Positions 23,810-34,300 of a DNA stretch of 64,000 nucleotides are shown here, one piece after another; within the stretch, counting starts at the first letter, position 1; each line of letters starts with the position of its first letter. Under the pieces are notes generated by a model. That model saw only the letters and a program-made list of their open reading frames with translations, did no database searches and was not told the DNA's origin. The translations under genes and the position numbers were made by a program. Origin of the DNA: JAMXLO01 sp963812505 (GTDB lineage Bacteria > Pseudomonadota > Alphaproteobacteria > Acetobacterales > Acetobacteraceae); contig CAWEVM010000006.1 in NCBI GenBank assembly GCA_963812505.1, positions 1 to 64,000 on the forward strand, given 5' to 3'.

Positions 23810-24926
23810 CCTCGACGCACAGGCGCAGCTTGGCCCACTGCTCGTCCTCGGTCAGCACATTGCCTTCCTCGGTGCTGGCGAAGCCGCATTGAGGCGACAA
23901 CGCAAGCTGATCAAGCGGCAGATACTTCGCCGCCTCGTCGATCCGACGCTTCAGTTCGTCCTTGCTCTCCAGCGCGCCCGACTTGCTGGTCACCAGCCCG
24001 AGCACCACCACCTTGTTCCCACGCGGCACAAAGCGCAGCGGCTCGAACCCACCGGCACGATCGCTGTCATACTCCATAAAGTACGCATCAGCGTTGATCT
24101 GGTTGAATAGCGCCTCAGCGACCGGCTCGTAGCCGCCCGACGCAACCCAGTGCGAGCGGAAGTTGCCGCGGCACAGATGCATGCTGATCACCATGCCATC
24201 CGGCCTCCCCTCGATCGCGCGGTTCAACATGGCAGCGTACACCGCCAGCAGGTTCTCCACGTGCTCGCCGCGCGCCTTCAGCCCCGCGATCTGTTCCGGA
24301 TCGCACAGATACGCAATGTTCACCTCATCGAGCTGCAGATAGCGGCACCCCGCCGCCCCGAACGCCGCCACCGCCTTGTTGTACGCCTCGCCCAGATCGG
24401 CGAAGAACCCATCCATGTCCGGGTAGGTCTTCGCATCGATCGCCCGCCGCCCGCCGCGGAAATGCACCACCGAAGGCGACGGAATGGTCATCTTCGGCAT
24501 CGCGCTCGCCACGTGGCCGGCAACGAAGCGGAAGTCGTCCACCATCACCGGCTGGTTCCAGCCGATCGGTCCGGTGACACGCAGCGCAAGCGGCAGCGGC
24601 AGGCCGCCCTTGAACTGCACCTTCTGCTCCGGCTCATACAGTTCGACGCCATCCAGTCCGGAAACGAAATCGAAGTGCCAAAAGGCGCGCCGGTACTCGC
24701 CATCGGTGGCGGCGCGCAGCCCCACCTCCTCCTGCCGGCGAATCGCCGCGGCGATGCAGCGGTCCTCCACGGCGCGTAGCGCGTCGGCAGACAGCGTCCC
24801 GGCCTTGTGCGCGGCGCGGGCCTCGGCCAGCTCACGAGGGCGCAGCAGGCTGCCTACATGGTCGGCGCGGAACGGCGGCAGGCTGCGAGGCCCGACCCGG
24901 TCTTTCGCTGCACTCGATGTGGACAT
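23781..24926 (-). CDS. Cobalamin-independent methionine synthase-like protein (MetE C-terminal/YxjG type)
   Basis: This 381-residue single-domain protein matches the MetE C-terminal barrel. It starts PFRADHVGSLLRPRELAEAR, has LRAATDGEYRRAFWHFDF near residue 70, CRYLQLDEVNIAYLCDPEQ near 195, the zinc-ligand segment SMHLCRGNFRSHW near 247 (HxC), MEYDSDRAGGFEPL near 285 (Glu/Asp) and LALSPQCGFAST near 345 (third Cys). It lacks the folate-binding N-terminal half of MetE, as in the YxjG/YxjH family, whose methyl donors are not folates in all cases. Methionine formation is therefore plausible but not certain. Confidence 0.85.
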   Translation of the reverse strand: MSTSSAAKDRVGPRSLPPFRADHVGSLLRPRELAEARAAHKAGTLSADALRAVEDRCIAAAIRRQEEVGLRAATDGEYRRAFWHFDFVSGLDGVELYEPEQKVQFKGGLPLPLALRVTGPIGWNQPVMVDDFRFVAGHVASAMPKMTIPSPSVVHFRGGRRAIDAKTYPDMDGFFADLGEAYNKAVAAFGAAGCRYLQLDEVNIAYLCDPEQIAGLKARGEHVENLLAVYAAMLNRAIEGRPDGMVISMHLCRGNFRSHWVASGGYEPVAEALFNQINADAYFMEYDSDRAGGFEPLRFVPRGNKVVVLGLVTSKSGALESKDELKRRIDEAAKYLPLDQLALSPQCGFASTEEGNVLTEDEQWAKLRLCVEVAREVWGGV

Positions 24927-25072
24927 GGGAACCGCCTCCTGTTTATCCGGCGCATCTCCTACCGCCAGGGCGATCGCGTGAATACCGCCGAGGCGCGGCG
25001 TAGACCAGCCGTCCCTGAGCGACTATCACACGGCGCCCGCAACCGCCGGGCCGCCACACTGCTGCGACCCGG

Positions 25073-27667
25073 ATGATTCTGAACCGCCTCATCGTCGGAT
25101 TGGCCGAATTCAGCCGCCGCCACGCACTCACCGTGGCGCTGGGCGGTCTGCTGCTGGCCGCCTTCTCCGCCTACTACGCGGTCACCCACCTCAGCGTCAG
25201 CACCGACACCGACCGCATGTTCTCCAGCAGCCTGCCCTGGCGGCAGCAGGCCACCGAGCTCGACAAGGCCTTCCCGCAGTTCAGCGGTCTGCTCGTGGCG
25301 GTGATCGATGCGCATGAGCCGGAGGAGGCAGACGCCACGGCCGCTGCGCTGGCCGATGCGCTGGCCAAGGATCACACGCATTTCAACTCGGTGCGCCGAC
25401 CTGACGCCTCGCCCTTCCTCCGCAAGGAGGGGCTGCTGTTTCTCGACACCAAGCAACTGAGCGACTTGATGGACCGCACCATCGACGCCCAGCCATTCCT
25501 CGGCCAACTGGTCGCCGACCCGACGTCGCGCGGCCTGTTTTCGGCGCTGTCGCTGCTTGGCATGGGCGTCACCAGGGGCGACGTCGACCTCGGCCCTTAC
25601 CTGCCCTCGCTCGAAGCGTTCCACCGGGCAATGGCGGACGCGCTGTCAGGTCATCCGCAGCCACTCTCCTGGCAGGCGCTGCTGGGCGGCAGCGCGCTCA
25701 ATGATCTCGCCGGCAAGTACACCTTCGTGCTGGTGCAGCCGAAACTGGACTTTGGCGCGCTGCAGCCGGGCGGCGAGGCGACGGACGCCATGCGTGACGT
25801 CATAGCCAACCTCGAATTCGTCAAGTCAGGCGATGCACGCGTGCGCATCACCGGGCAGGTGGCGCTGGCGGACGAAGAGTTCGCCACCGTCGTGCATGGC
25901 GCCGTGGTCGGGCTGATCGGCAGTGTCGTGCTGATCACGCTGTGGTTGTTCCTCGCCGTGAAGACCTGGCGGCTGATCCTGCCAATCCTGGCGACCCTCG
26001 GGCTCGGCCTCATGCTCACGCTGCTGTTCGCCTCGGTGGCGGTCGGCACCCTCAATCTGGTCTCGGTCGGCTTCGGCATCCTGTTCGTCGGCATCGCGGT
26101 GGACTTCGCCATCCAGTTCTCGGTGCGCTACCGCGAACGGCGATTCGAATATCCCGATCCAGCCGAGGCGATGCGGCAGAATGCGGTCCGCGCCGGCGAT
26201 CAGATCCTGATCGCAGCGATCGCCACGTCGTCCGGTTTTTTCGGGTTCGTGCCGACGGCATTTTCCGGCGTGGCGGAGCTCGGACTGATCGCGGGCGTCG
26301 GCATGTTGATCGCCTTCCTCTGCACGTTGGGCTTCCTGCCCGCCATCATCACGCTGTGCCATCCACGCGGCGAGGCGGCGGTGGTCGGCTTCACCTGGCT
26401 GGCGCCATTCGATCCAATCTTTGCCCGGCATCGCCGGCCGATACTCGTGGTCGCCGCTGCATTGGCGGCGCTGGCGATCGCGGTCTCGCCGCGCCTCGAG
26501 TTCGATTCCGATCCGCTGCACACCAAGAACCCGAACACCGAGGCGATGCGCACGCTGTACGACCTGATGGACAATCCGGTCACCAATCCATACAGCATCA
26601 GCCTGATCGAACCGAACGTGACGGCAGCCGAGACGCTGAAGGCCAAGCTGGTCAAGCTGCCCACCGTGTCGAAGGTGATCGACATTCAAAGCTTCGTGCC
26701 GGATGACCAGCAGGCGAAGCTTGCCATCATCGCCGATGCCAATTCGATTCTGGCGCCGACCTTGCTGCCACATGCACCGCCGGCGCCGATCACGCCCGAA
26801 CAAATACGTCTGGCGGCAAAGACCGCTATTGCGCAGATCGACCCGGCACTGGCGAAGCTGCCGAACGACCACCCGCTTGCCGCGATCGACGCCGATCTAC
26901 ACAAGTTGCTGACCGCAAACGATGACGTGCTGCTCGTCACTGATCGCGATCTGACGCGCTTCCTGCCCGATCAGCTCGACCGGCTCCGCACCGTGCTGAG
27001 CGCCGAACCGGTGACGCTCGCCTCGATCCCGCCAGACGTTTCGCGCGACTGGCTGCTGCCCGATGGCCGAGCGCGCGTGCAGGTGCTGTCAACGCCACAG
27101 GCACGCACCAGTCAGGGTCTCGCACAGTTCGTCGACCAGGTGACGGAAATCGCGCCGAACGCAGGCGGATCGGCGGTGACCATCGAGGCAACCAGCAGAA
27201 CCATCGTGAATGCCTTCCGCGACGCGGCTTTGATCGCGATCGTGTCGATCACGTTCATCCTGCTGGTAGCACTGCGGCGCGTGCTCGATGTCGGACTGGT
27301 GCTGGCCCCGCTACTTCTGTCGGCGCTGTTGACCCTGCTGGTGGCCGTACTGCTGCCGCTGCCCCTCAACTTCGCGAATATCATCGCGCTGCCGCTGCTG
27401 CTCGGCGTCGGCGTGTCGTTCAACGTCTACTTCGTGATGAACTGGCGGGCGGGGCGGCATGCGGTGCTCGGATCCGCCACCGCACGGGCCATCGTGTTCT
27501 CGGCGCTGACCACCGGCACGGCATTCGGCTCGCTCGCACTGTCGGATCACCCCGGCACCGCCAGCATGGGACGACTGCTGCTCATCAGCCTGGCCTGCAC
27601 ATTGTTGGCGAGCCTGGTGTTCATCCCAGCGCTGCTGTCCACCGTTCACGCGCGAACCCAGCGTTAA
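25073..27667 (+). CDS. hpnN: HpnN, hopanoid-transporting RND protein
   Basis: This 864-residue inner-membrane protein of the RND/MMPL superfamily has the two-fold layout: TM1 (ALTVALGGLLLAAFSAYYA), a periplasmic domain to about residue 270, TM2-6 (residues 275-450, with VGFGILFVGIAVDFAIQFSV), TM7 at about 465, a second periplasmic domain and TM8-12 (residues 715-860). The N-terminus STDTDRMFSSSLPWRQQ is typical of HpnN. In Rhodopseudomonas HpnN carries hopanoids from the inner to the outer membrane. No other hopanoid gene is in the window. Sterol or carotenoid lipid export by a close relative is the alternative. Confidence 0.85.
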   Translation: MILNRLIVGLAEFSRRHALTVALGGLLLAAFSAYYAVTHLSVSTDTDRMFSSSLPWRQQATELDKAFPQFSGLLVAVIDAHEPEEADATAAALADALAKDHTHFNSVRRPDASPFLRKEGLLFLDTKQLSDLMDRTIDAQPFLGQLVADPTSRGLFSALSLLGMGVTRGDVDLGPYLPSLEAFHRAMADALSGHPQPLSWQALLGGSALNDLAGKYTFVLVQPKLDFGALQPGGEATDAMRDVIANLEFVKSGDARVRITGQVALADEEFATVVHGAVVGLIGSVVLITLWLFLAVKTWRLILPILATLGLGLMLTLLFASVAVGTLNLVSVGFGILFVGIAVDFAIQFSVRYRERRFEYPDPAEAMRQNAVRAGDQILIAAIATSSGFFGFVPTAFSGVAELGLIAGVGMLIAFLCTLGFLPAIITLCHPRGEAAVVGFTWLAPFDPIFARHRRPILVVAAALAALAIAVSPRLEFDSDPLHTKNPNTEAMRTLYDLMDNPVTNPYSISLIEPNVTAAETLKAKLVKLPTVSKVIDIQSFVPDDQQAKLAIIADANSILAPTLLPHAPPAPITPEQIRLAAKTAIAQIDPALAKLPNDHPLAAIDADLHKLLTANDDVLLVTDRDLTRFLPDQLDRLRTVLSAEPVTLASIPPDVSRDWLLPDGRARVQVLSTPQARTSQGLAQFVDQVTEIAPNAGGSAVTIEATSRTIVNAFRDAALIAIVSITFILLVALRRVLDVGLVLAPLLLSALLTLLVAVLLPLPLNFANIIALPLLLGVGVSFNVYFVMNWRAGRHAVLGSATARAIVFSALTTGTAFGSLALSDHPGTASMGRLLLISLACTLLASLVFIPALLSTVHARTQR

Positions 27668-27691
27668 CCCGCGTGGCCTACGCTGGCACGC

Positions 27692-28000
27692 ATGCGTTCC
27701 GCGCTTGCCATCCTGCTGCTGGTGTCTGCGTCGTATGGCGCGGCGGCCCAGCCGGCGGATTGTCCCACTGAGCCCGGACCATCGTCTGGCCCGACGCTGC
27801 CGTTGGCGCTCGACCTCGCGGGCAGAACGGGCGTGCCGTCAGGCACGACGGGGCAGGTCTATGTCACCGTCCCACTGACGCCGCCGGGGATGGCCTGCCA
27901 TGACGCGCATCCACCACCGTCCGATGTCCTGCGTGGCGAACCAGGCGATCTGCTGCGTGGGCCAGGCACGCCGCATGTACAGGTGGAACAATTGCGCTGA
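27692..28000 (+). CDS. Small secreted protein of unknown function
   Basis: This 102-residue protein has a signal peptide (MRSALAILLLVSASYGAAAQ). Its mature part contains two Cys and is rich in Pro and Gly (CPTEPGPSSGPTLPLALDLA, VPLTPPGMACHDAHPPPSDV), ending TPHVQVEQLR. It begins 24 bases after hpnN on the same strand, so it could be co-transcribed with it. No family recognised. Confidence 0.6.
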   Translation: MRSALAILLLVSASYGAAAQPADCPTEPGPSSGPTLPLALDLAGRTGVPSGTTGQVYVTVPLTPPGMACHDAHPPPSDVLRGEPGDLLRGPGTPHVQVEQLR

Positions 28001-28087
28001 GACCCACACAGCCTTGTGACGCGACAGCCGTTGTCCGCCACCGGTAGATATCACCCCGCAATGATTGTCTATCGAGGAATTCCGGCC

Positions 28088-28240
28088 ATGCGCAAGTTGC
28101 TGCCTCTCCTGTTGCCGCTTCTGCTTGGCGGATGCCTCAGCTTCAGCAGCAGCAACCCGCCGCCGCCGTCGCACACCACAATCGTCGTGCCGCCGGGTTC
28201 GACCGCGGTCTGCCCCAACGGGTCGGCGCCCCCGTGCTGA
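28088..28240 (+). CDS. Small lipoprotein
   Basis: ATG 28088 follows CGAGGAATT. The 50-residue product has a lipobox (LLPLLLPLLLGGC) and a short Ser/Pro-rich mature part with two further Cys near the end (AVCPNGSAPPC). Tiny lipoproteins ending in CPNGSAPPC-like tails recur in this bacterial group, but I know no function. It is convergent with the DUF2459 gene, with no spacer. Confidence 0.6.
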   Translation: MRKLLPLLLPLLLGGCLSFSSSNPPPPSHTTIVVPPGSTAVCPNGSAPPC

Positions 28241-28876
28241 TCACTGGGCGTGCGCCTGCAGCGCCGCGATCCGCGACACCTGCTGCATGACCTGACCGGC
28301 GAACAGCACCTGCGTGTTCATCGGCAGACCGCCATCGTGCAACACCAGCGCGGTCCAGGTATTGCAAGTGTGGAACCCGTCGTAGGTCTCAGCCGAGGCG
28401 TAGAACATGCTGCCGACATAGGGCCCGTTCGCAAGCCGCACGGCCGAGCCATCGGCACGCTTCTCCAGCCCTTCCCATAGCCGCGTGACGATGCGCGCCA
28501 CGTCGCTGGACGGCAGATGCAGGACCACGACATCGTGGTCCGCGAATGCCTCGGTCGGCGGTGCGTTGAGCGCCGTCATCAGGATGGCGCTCTTGCTCGG
28601 CAACAGCGCGGCCAGCATCTCGCCCGAGCCTTCGTTGCGCTCCATGTAGTACTCGCGCTCGCCGAAGCCGAAGACCATGAAGCGAACGCCGGGAAAGTCG
28701 CTCTCCAATGACGCGAGCGGGCCAGTCACCTCGTTCACCGGCAATCCGATATCGGTGTGCCAGCCGCGGCCCACGACATAGACCGTGGCCTCGCCTCGCG
28801 GTACCGGACCCGCCATGGGCGCGACGGCACAGCCGGCAAGCCAGCCGGTCAACAGCGCGACGATCAGCGTCCTCAC
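28241..28876 (-). CDS. DUF2459-family lipoprotein
   Basis: This 211-residue protein has a lipoprotein signal (LIVALLTGWLAGCAVAP) and the DUF2459 pattern: VYVVGRGWHTDIGLPVNEV near residue 32, FMVFGFGEREYYMER near 65, VLHLPSS near 118, and FHTCNTWTALVLHDGGLPMN near 168 with conserved His and Cys. The function is unknown. The invariant His and Cys suggest an enzyme-like site facing the periplasm. Its start overlaps the TonB-like gene by 4 bases (ATGA), so the two are coupled. Confidence 0.8.
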   Translation of the reverse strand: MRTLIVALLTGWLAGCAVAPMAGPVPRGEATVYVVGRGWHTDIGLPVNEVTGPLASLESDFPGVRFMVFGFGEREYYMERNEGSGEMLAALLPSKSAILMTALNAPPTEAFADHDVVVLHLPSSDVARIVTRLWEGLEKRADGSAVRLANGPYVGSMFYASAETYDGFHTCNTWTALVLHDGGLPMNTQVLFAGQVMQQVSRIAALQAHAQ

Positions 28877-29931
28877 CGCATTCGGATCAGGATGTAGTGC
28901 ATCGTGAAGTTGAAGGTGATCGGCTCCGACTCACCCATCAGTGGCGGCAGATCAGCGTCGCGGAACAGCGCAATCAGCGCCATGTCCAGCCACTGCGAGC
29001 CGGACCGCATCTTCATCTCGACCGACGTGACGTGGCCGCTCGGATTGGCGACGACCTGCACCATGGCGTCGCCGTCCTCGCCGTTCATCGCCGCCTGCTC
29101 CGGGTAGTAGGCATGCGCACGCACCCATGCGCTGAGCAGGTTGCGCCAGTCCGGACCTACACGCGCGCCGGCCACGCGTGAGAACGGTGAGTTGTCGGTG
29201 GCGCCCTGGCGCGGCGCGAGCGAGAAGTCGAGCGTATTGGGCGCGTGCGGCGACGTCCGCGTCGGCGCGCGCTCCTGCGGCGGAGCGCGGCCGAACGAGA
29301 AGTTCATCGGCGTCGGGAACTCGGACGCCCGGGGTGGCGCCGGTGGGGCCTTTGGAGCCGCCGGTGCTGCTGGCCGTGCCGGTGATGGCGGCCGCGGTAC
29401 CACCATGGCGAGCGGCGGTACTGGCTTGGGCAACGGGATTTCGGCGGTCGCGGCCGGCGGCGGGGGCAGCGGAGGCGTCGGCAGTGGTAGCTCCGGGGCC
29501 GTCTCGGCGGGCGGCGAAGGTGGCGGCGGTGCCACTGCCACTGGTGGCGGCGGCCTGAGTGCCGGTGGCGCGGGTGCCGACAAGGGCGGTGGTGCCGTGG
29601 GCGCCGGCGGCGCGGGCGGCGGCGTCGGCTGCTGCTGGGAAGGCGCGGCGACGTTGGGCTTCGGGTTCGGCAGCGCCGGGCCCTTCGGCGTACCGCCTTC
29701 GAATACCATCGCGACCTCTGACGGCGGCGGCAGTTCCTCCTCCGCCTGCCGTTCGAACTTGACCGTCACCAGCATGAGCAGCAGCAGCGTCAGGTGCAGC
29801 CACAGCGATATGACCAGCACCGGCCCAAGCGGCCGCGGGCGCCGTCGCGAGCCGAACCACGGACGCCTGACCTCCGTCACGGGGATGGTGATTGCCTGAT
29901 CCAAGCCGCTTTCCGACCGTCGCCCGCTCAA
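28873..29931 (-). CDS. TonB-like energy transducer
   Basis: This 352-residue protein has a cytoplasmic N-terminus, one membrane anchor (VLVISLWLHLTLLLLMLVTV, with the His of TonB-type anchors), a long Pro/Ala-rich spacer (residues 65-235) and a C-terminal domain with YYPEQAAMNGEDGDAMVQVV, HVTSVEMKMRSGSQWLDMAL and LPPLMGESEPITFNFTMHYI, the TonB/TolA-like fold. It would carry proton-motive energy from ExbB/ExbD to outer-membrane receptors. No exbB/exbD is adjacent. A TonB receptor is encoded at 52.9 kb, though a link is not shown. Confidence 0.8.
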   Translation of the reverse strand: MSGRRSESGLDQAITIPVTEVRRPWFGSRRRPRPLGPVLVISLWLHLTLLLLMLVTVKFERQAEEELPPPSEVAMVFEGGTPKGPALPNPKPNVAAPSQQQPTPPPAPPAPTAPPPLSAPAPPALRPPPPVAVAPPPPSPPAETAPELPLPTPPLPPPPAATAEIPLPKPVPPLAMVVPRPPSPARPAAPAAPKAPPAPPRASEFPTPMNFSFGRAPPQERAPTRTSPHAPNTLDFSLAPRQGATDNSPFSRVAGARVGPDWRNLLSAWVRAHAYYPEQAAMNGEDGDAMVQVVANPSGHVTSVEMKMRSGSQWLDMALIALFRDADLPPLMGESEPITFNFTMHYILIRMR

Positions 29932-29967
29932 GGGTCGCCCACTCAGGGGTCATCGAGACATGGCACG

Positions 29968-30942
29968 CTAAGCGCCCGTGCGCTTCTGCCAAGCCTCCGC
30001 CAACAGACAAAGTATCTCGAAAAGTATCGAAGCGCCGTTGAACGACGTGATCGTGCCGACGTCAAACGGCGGCGCAACCTCCACCAGATCGCCGCCGACG
30101 AAATCGATGCCGCGCAGTGCGCGCAGCAGCCGCAGCGCCTCAAGCGCCGTGATGCCGCCTGCCTCGGGCGTGCCGGTGCCCGGCGCCTGCGACGGGTCCA
30201 GGCTGTCGATGTCGAACGTCAGGTATGTCGGGCCGCCGCCCGCCACCCGCCGCGCCTCCTCGGCCGCGTAGTGCCAGCCCTTGTCGTGGAACTCCTCCAT
30301 GCCCAGCACGCGCATGCCCGAGCGGGTGGAAAACCCCCACATGTCAGGGTCGTTGGTGGTGCCCCGGATGCCGATCTGGATCACCCGCTTCGGATCGAGC
30401 AGCCCCTCCTCGGTCGCCCGACGGAACGGCGCGCCGTGGTGGAAGCGCGACCCCAGATAGTCGTCGCCGGTGTCGCAATGCGCATCGATGTGGATCATGC
30501 CGACGGGCCGCTGGGCGGCAACCGCGCGCAGGATCGGCAGGCTGATCGAATGATCGCCGCCGACCGACAGCGGCACCACCTTCGCCGCGATGATCGTCGT
30601 GTAGAACGCGGCGATCTCGGCCAGCGCCCCTTCCAGCGTGTAGGGCTGCTCGATCCAGCAGTCGCCGAGGTCGCGGACGCGGGCGATGTCGAACGGGGCG
30701 ATGCCGTGCGGATGCAGCCGCCGCAGCAACGAGGACTGATCGCGCACCGCCCGCGGCCCATGGCGGGCGCCGGTGCGGTTGGTGACGCCGCCGTCATACG
30801 GCACGCCGATCACGCCGATATCGGTATCGGCGAGCAACTCGGTGTGCGGCGCGCGGAAGAACGTGGGAATGCCGGTATAGCGCGGTCGCGCCTGCGGGTC
30901 CGTCATCTCCTGGTAGCGGGCGGGGCGCTTGATCGGGTCCAT
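29968..30942 (-). CDS. speB: Agmatinase/arginase-family ureohydrolase
   Basis: I chose ATG 30942 because GGAGGAG stands just before it. The 324-residue product has the ureohydrolase motifs in order: VPLSVGGDHSISLPILRA near residue 130 (GGDHS), GMIHIDAHCDTGDDY near 153 (DAHxD), FHHGAPFRRA near 172, YLTFDIDSLDPSQAPGTGTP near 238 (SxDxDxxDP type) and GGDLVEVAPPFD near 282. These hold the Mn2+ pair. Agmatinase (agmatine to putrescine and urea) is the best guess, but guanidinobutyrase or guanidinopropionase fit the same motifs. Confidence 0.85.
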   Translation of the reverse strand: MDPIKRPARYQEMTDPQARPRYTGIPTFFRAPHTELLADTDIGVIGVPYDGGVTNRTGARHGPRAVRDQSSLLRRLHPHGIAPFDIARVRDLGDCWIEQPYTLEGALAEIAAFYTTIIAAKVVPLSVGGDHSISLPILRAVAAQRPVGMIHIDAHCDTGDDYLGSRFHHGAPFRRATEEGLLDPKRVIQIGIRGTTNDPDMWGFSTRSGMRVLGMEEFHDKGWHYAAEEARRVAGGGPTYLTFDIDSLDPSQAPGTGTPEAGGITALEALRLLRALRGIDFVGGDLVEVAPPFDVGTITSFNGASILFEILCLLAEAWQKRTGA

Positions 30943-31104
30943 CAACTCCTCCATCTGCCGCAGGGGCGCCAAGGCAATCGCCCCATCCCCGGACCAAATG
31001 CAAGGGCGATGTGAGGTTTGTTCCCGTGCGCACGCACGAACGGACGCGGTTACGAACGCCGCCGTCCTTGTGGGGGCCCGGCAAGCAATTTTACCAGCGA
31101 GAAA

Positions 31105-31200
31105 CGCGGAGAGTCACAGAGGGCCACGGAGAAGCAACAACAGGCGCTTCGCGCGAAGCGCATTTCATGCTTCTTGTCTGTGGCCTCGGTGACCCTCCAC
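31105..31200. repeat. Nested palindromic repeat in the gap before the oxoprolinase gene
   Basis: A perfect 18-base palindrome (GCGCTTCGCGCGAAGCGC, 31144-31161) lies between inverted arms 31105-31136 and 31168-31200 that share GGAGAGTCACAGAGG-like sequence with a few mismatches. It looks like a dispersed repeat (REP/MITE-like). The remainder of the 377-base gap 30943-31319 holds no gene that I can support. Confidence 0.6.
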
Positions 31201-31319
31201 CTTCCTCTGTGTTGAATGGAAACGCCCCAGCCCACACTGGCGCCACCAGTTGGTCGCACCCTTGAGACCCCATCCGCTGCGGTGCACAATTCAACCGCCG
31301 CTATTGCAGGGAAACCCGG

Positions 31320-34300
31320 ATGCCTACCTCCAACCGCTATCGTATCGGTTTCGACATCGGCGGCACCTTCACCGACTTCATCCTGCTCGATACGCAACGC
31401 AACGAAATCCGCCTCCACAAATGCCTGACCACGCCTGACGACCCCTCGGTTGGCGCGCTGGAGGGCCTCACCGAACTGCTGCAAGCAGCCCGACTGACCC
31501 TCGCCGAGATCGGCGATGTGGTCCACGGCACCACCCTGGTCACCAACGCCCTGATCGAGCGCACCGGCGCCCGCCTCGGCCTCATCACCACGCGCGGCTT
31601 TCGCGACATCCTGGAGATGGGCACCGAGCAGCGCTACGACATCTACGACCTGTTTCTCCGCTTCCCCGATCCGTTGGTCCCCCGCCGCCACCGCCTGGAG
31701 GTAGCGGAACGCATCGACCGAGACGGCAACGTGCTGATGCTGCTCGATCCCGACGAGGTGCGCGCCACGGCGCAGCGCCTGATATCCGAAGGGATCGAGG
31801 CGATCGCCATCTGCTTCCTGCACGCCTACTGCAATCCGACACACGAGCAGCAGGCCGCGGCAATCATTCGCGCGGCATTCCCCGGCATCGCCGTCTCCAT
31901 CTCCTCCGAGGTGGTGGCCGAACTGTGGGAGTACCAGCGCTGCAACACCACCTGCGCCAACGCCTACGTGCAGCCGCTGATGAGCCGCTACATCGCCAAG
32001 TTGGAGCGCGAACTGCACGCCCGCGGCTTTCGTGGCGAGCTGCGCTTCATGCACTCCGCCGGTGGCCTGCTGTCGCCGGAGACGGCGCGTGACTTCCCGA
32101 TCCGCATGCTGGAGAGCGGACCCGCCGGTGGTGGCCTCGCCACGGCGTTCTTCGGCGAGGCAGCGGGCCATGCCGATGTGATCTCATTCGACATGGGCGG
32201 CACAACAGCGAAAGCGTGCCTGATCCAGGACGGCCGCGCCGAGATCGCGCCGATGATGGAGGCGGCGCGCGTGCATCGCTTCAAGAAAGGCTCTGGCCTG
32301 CCGATCAAGGCGCCGGTCATCGACATGATCGAGATCGGCGCTGGCGGTGGCTCGATCGCCTCGATCGACGAGGTGGGACTGCTGCGTGTCGGTCCGCATT
32401 CGTCGGGCGCCGATCCGGGACCTGCGTGTTATGCGCGCGGCGGCACAGAACCGACCGTGACCGACGCCAACCTGCTGCTCGGTTACTACGATCCCGGCTT
32501 CTTCCTCGGCGGCCGCATGGCACTGGATCGCGACGCCGCCGAACGCGCGCTGGCCAAGGTGGGTGCGACGCTTGGCCTCAATGCAATCGATACTGCATGG
32601 GGCATCCACCGCATGGTGGTGGAGAACATGGCGGCAGCCGCGCGCATCCACATCGTCGAGAAGGGCAAGGACCCGCGTGCCTACGCGATGGTCGGCTTCG
32701 GCGGTGCTGGTCCCGCCCACGCCGCCGAAGTTGCCCGCACCCTCGGGGTGAAGCAGGTGCTGATCCCACCCGCCTCGGGCGCCGCATCGGCGCTGGGCTT
32801 CCTCGCGGCTCCGCTGTCGTTCGAGCAGGTGCGCAGCCATCCCGTGCTGCTCGACGCGCCAGGCGCGGCGGCGACGATCGATGCGATCCTGCGCGAACTT
32901 ACCGACACCGCGCGCGCACGGCTGACCGACGAAGCGGAGGTGGTGACCGAACGCCTGGCCGACATGCGCCTAGAAGGCCAGATGCACGAGATCAGCGTGA
33001 AGCTGCCGGATGGCGCGATCACCGACGCGACGATGCCTGAAATCCGCGAGGCATTCGTGGCCGCCTACGCCGCACGATATACGTCTGTGTATGCTGGTGT
33101 TGGGGTCATGGCAGTTTCGTTCCGCGTGCGCTGCCGTGGTCCGTTGCCGCAGCTTTCGCTGACCGAGGCCGGCGCCCGACCCGTCGGGGCGGCGCAGAAG
33201 GGAACGCGCGCGGCCTGGTTCGAGGGTGGCTTCGTCGATACGCCCATCTATGACCGTTACGCCATGGCGCCTGGCGCGCGCATCACCGGCCCCGCGATTG
33301 TCGAGGAACGTGAGGCAACCACCATCATCCCGCCAGGCGATACGGTCAGTGTGGATGCGACCGGCACGCTGGCGATCGACATCGGCCATGCCGCCGCGCC
33401 GGTCGCGCTTGTCACCGCGGATACGCCGATCGAACACGCCGCCGCGCTGATCGAGGCCGATCCGGTTTCGCTCGAAATCATGTGGAGCCGTCTCGTCACA
33501 GTCGTCGAGGAGATGTGGCTTACGATCTGCCGCACCGCCTTCTCGCTGATCGTCTCCGAGGCACAGGACTTCGCCTGCGACCTGCTCGACGCACGCGGCG
33601 ATTCGCTCGCCCATTCGCCGCGCGCCATGCCGGTGTTCAACCTCACCCTGCCGCGCGCGGTGAAGGCATTGCTGGCGAAATTCCCGCCCGAGACGCTGAA
33701 GCCTGGTGACGTGCTGGTCACCAACGATCCATGGCTCTGCGCCGGCCACCTGTTCGACATCGCGGTCGTCACCCCCGTGTTCCGCAACGACGCGCTGGTG
33801 GCGCTGACCGGCACCGTCGGCCATGTCGGCGACATCGGCGGCACCAAAAACTCCTTGCGCGCCCGTGAGATCTATGAGGAAGGCATCCAGATCCCGCCGA
33901 TGATGTTGTACCGCGCCGGCGTGCCGAACGACGACCTGTTCACGCTGATCGCCGAGAATGTCCGCAAGCACGAGGAAGTACTCGGCGATATCCACTCCTT
34001 CATCGCCGCCAACGCACTGGGCGCTGAACGGCTGCTCGCATTCATGGACGAGTACGGCATGCACGACCTGCGCGCGCTCGCCCATGTGGTGCAGACGCGC
34101 GCCGAGAACGCCATGCGCGATGCGATCCGCGCGCTGCCCGACGGCGTGTACCAATCGGAAATTTGGAACAACCCGCTAGGCGAGCGCCTGCACTATCCGC
34201 TGAAGCTCACCGTGCAGGGTGACGCGATCGAGCTCGACTTCGCAGGCGCACCCGCGCAACTGCCGCAAGGCGGCCTCAACTGCACCTACAGCTACACTGC

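Noticed and set aside
29141..29899. Gly/Ala-rich plus-strand frame resembling a PE-PGRS protein
   Set aside because: It is the complement of the proline-rich spacer of the TonB-like gene, which has a membrane anchor and C-terminal domain.
32970..34154. Long minus-strand frame inside the oxoprolinase gene
   Set aside because: His/Arg/Asp-rich shadow of a well-supported gene, without a ribosome-binding site or domain.
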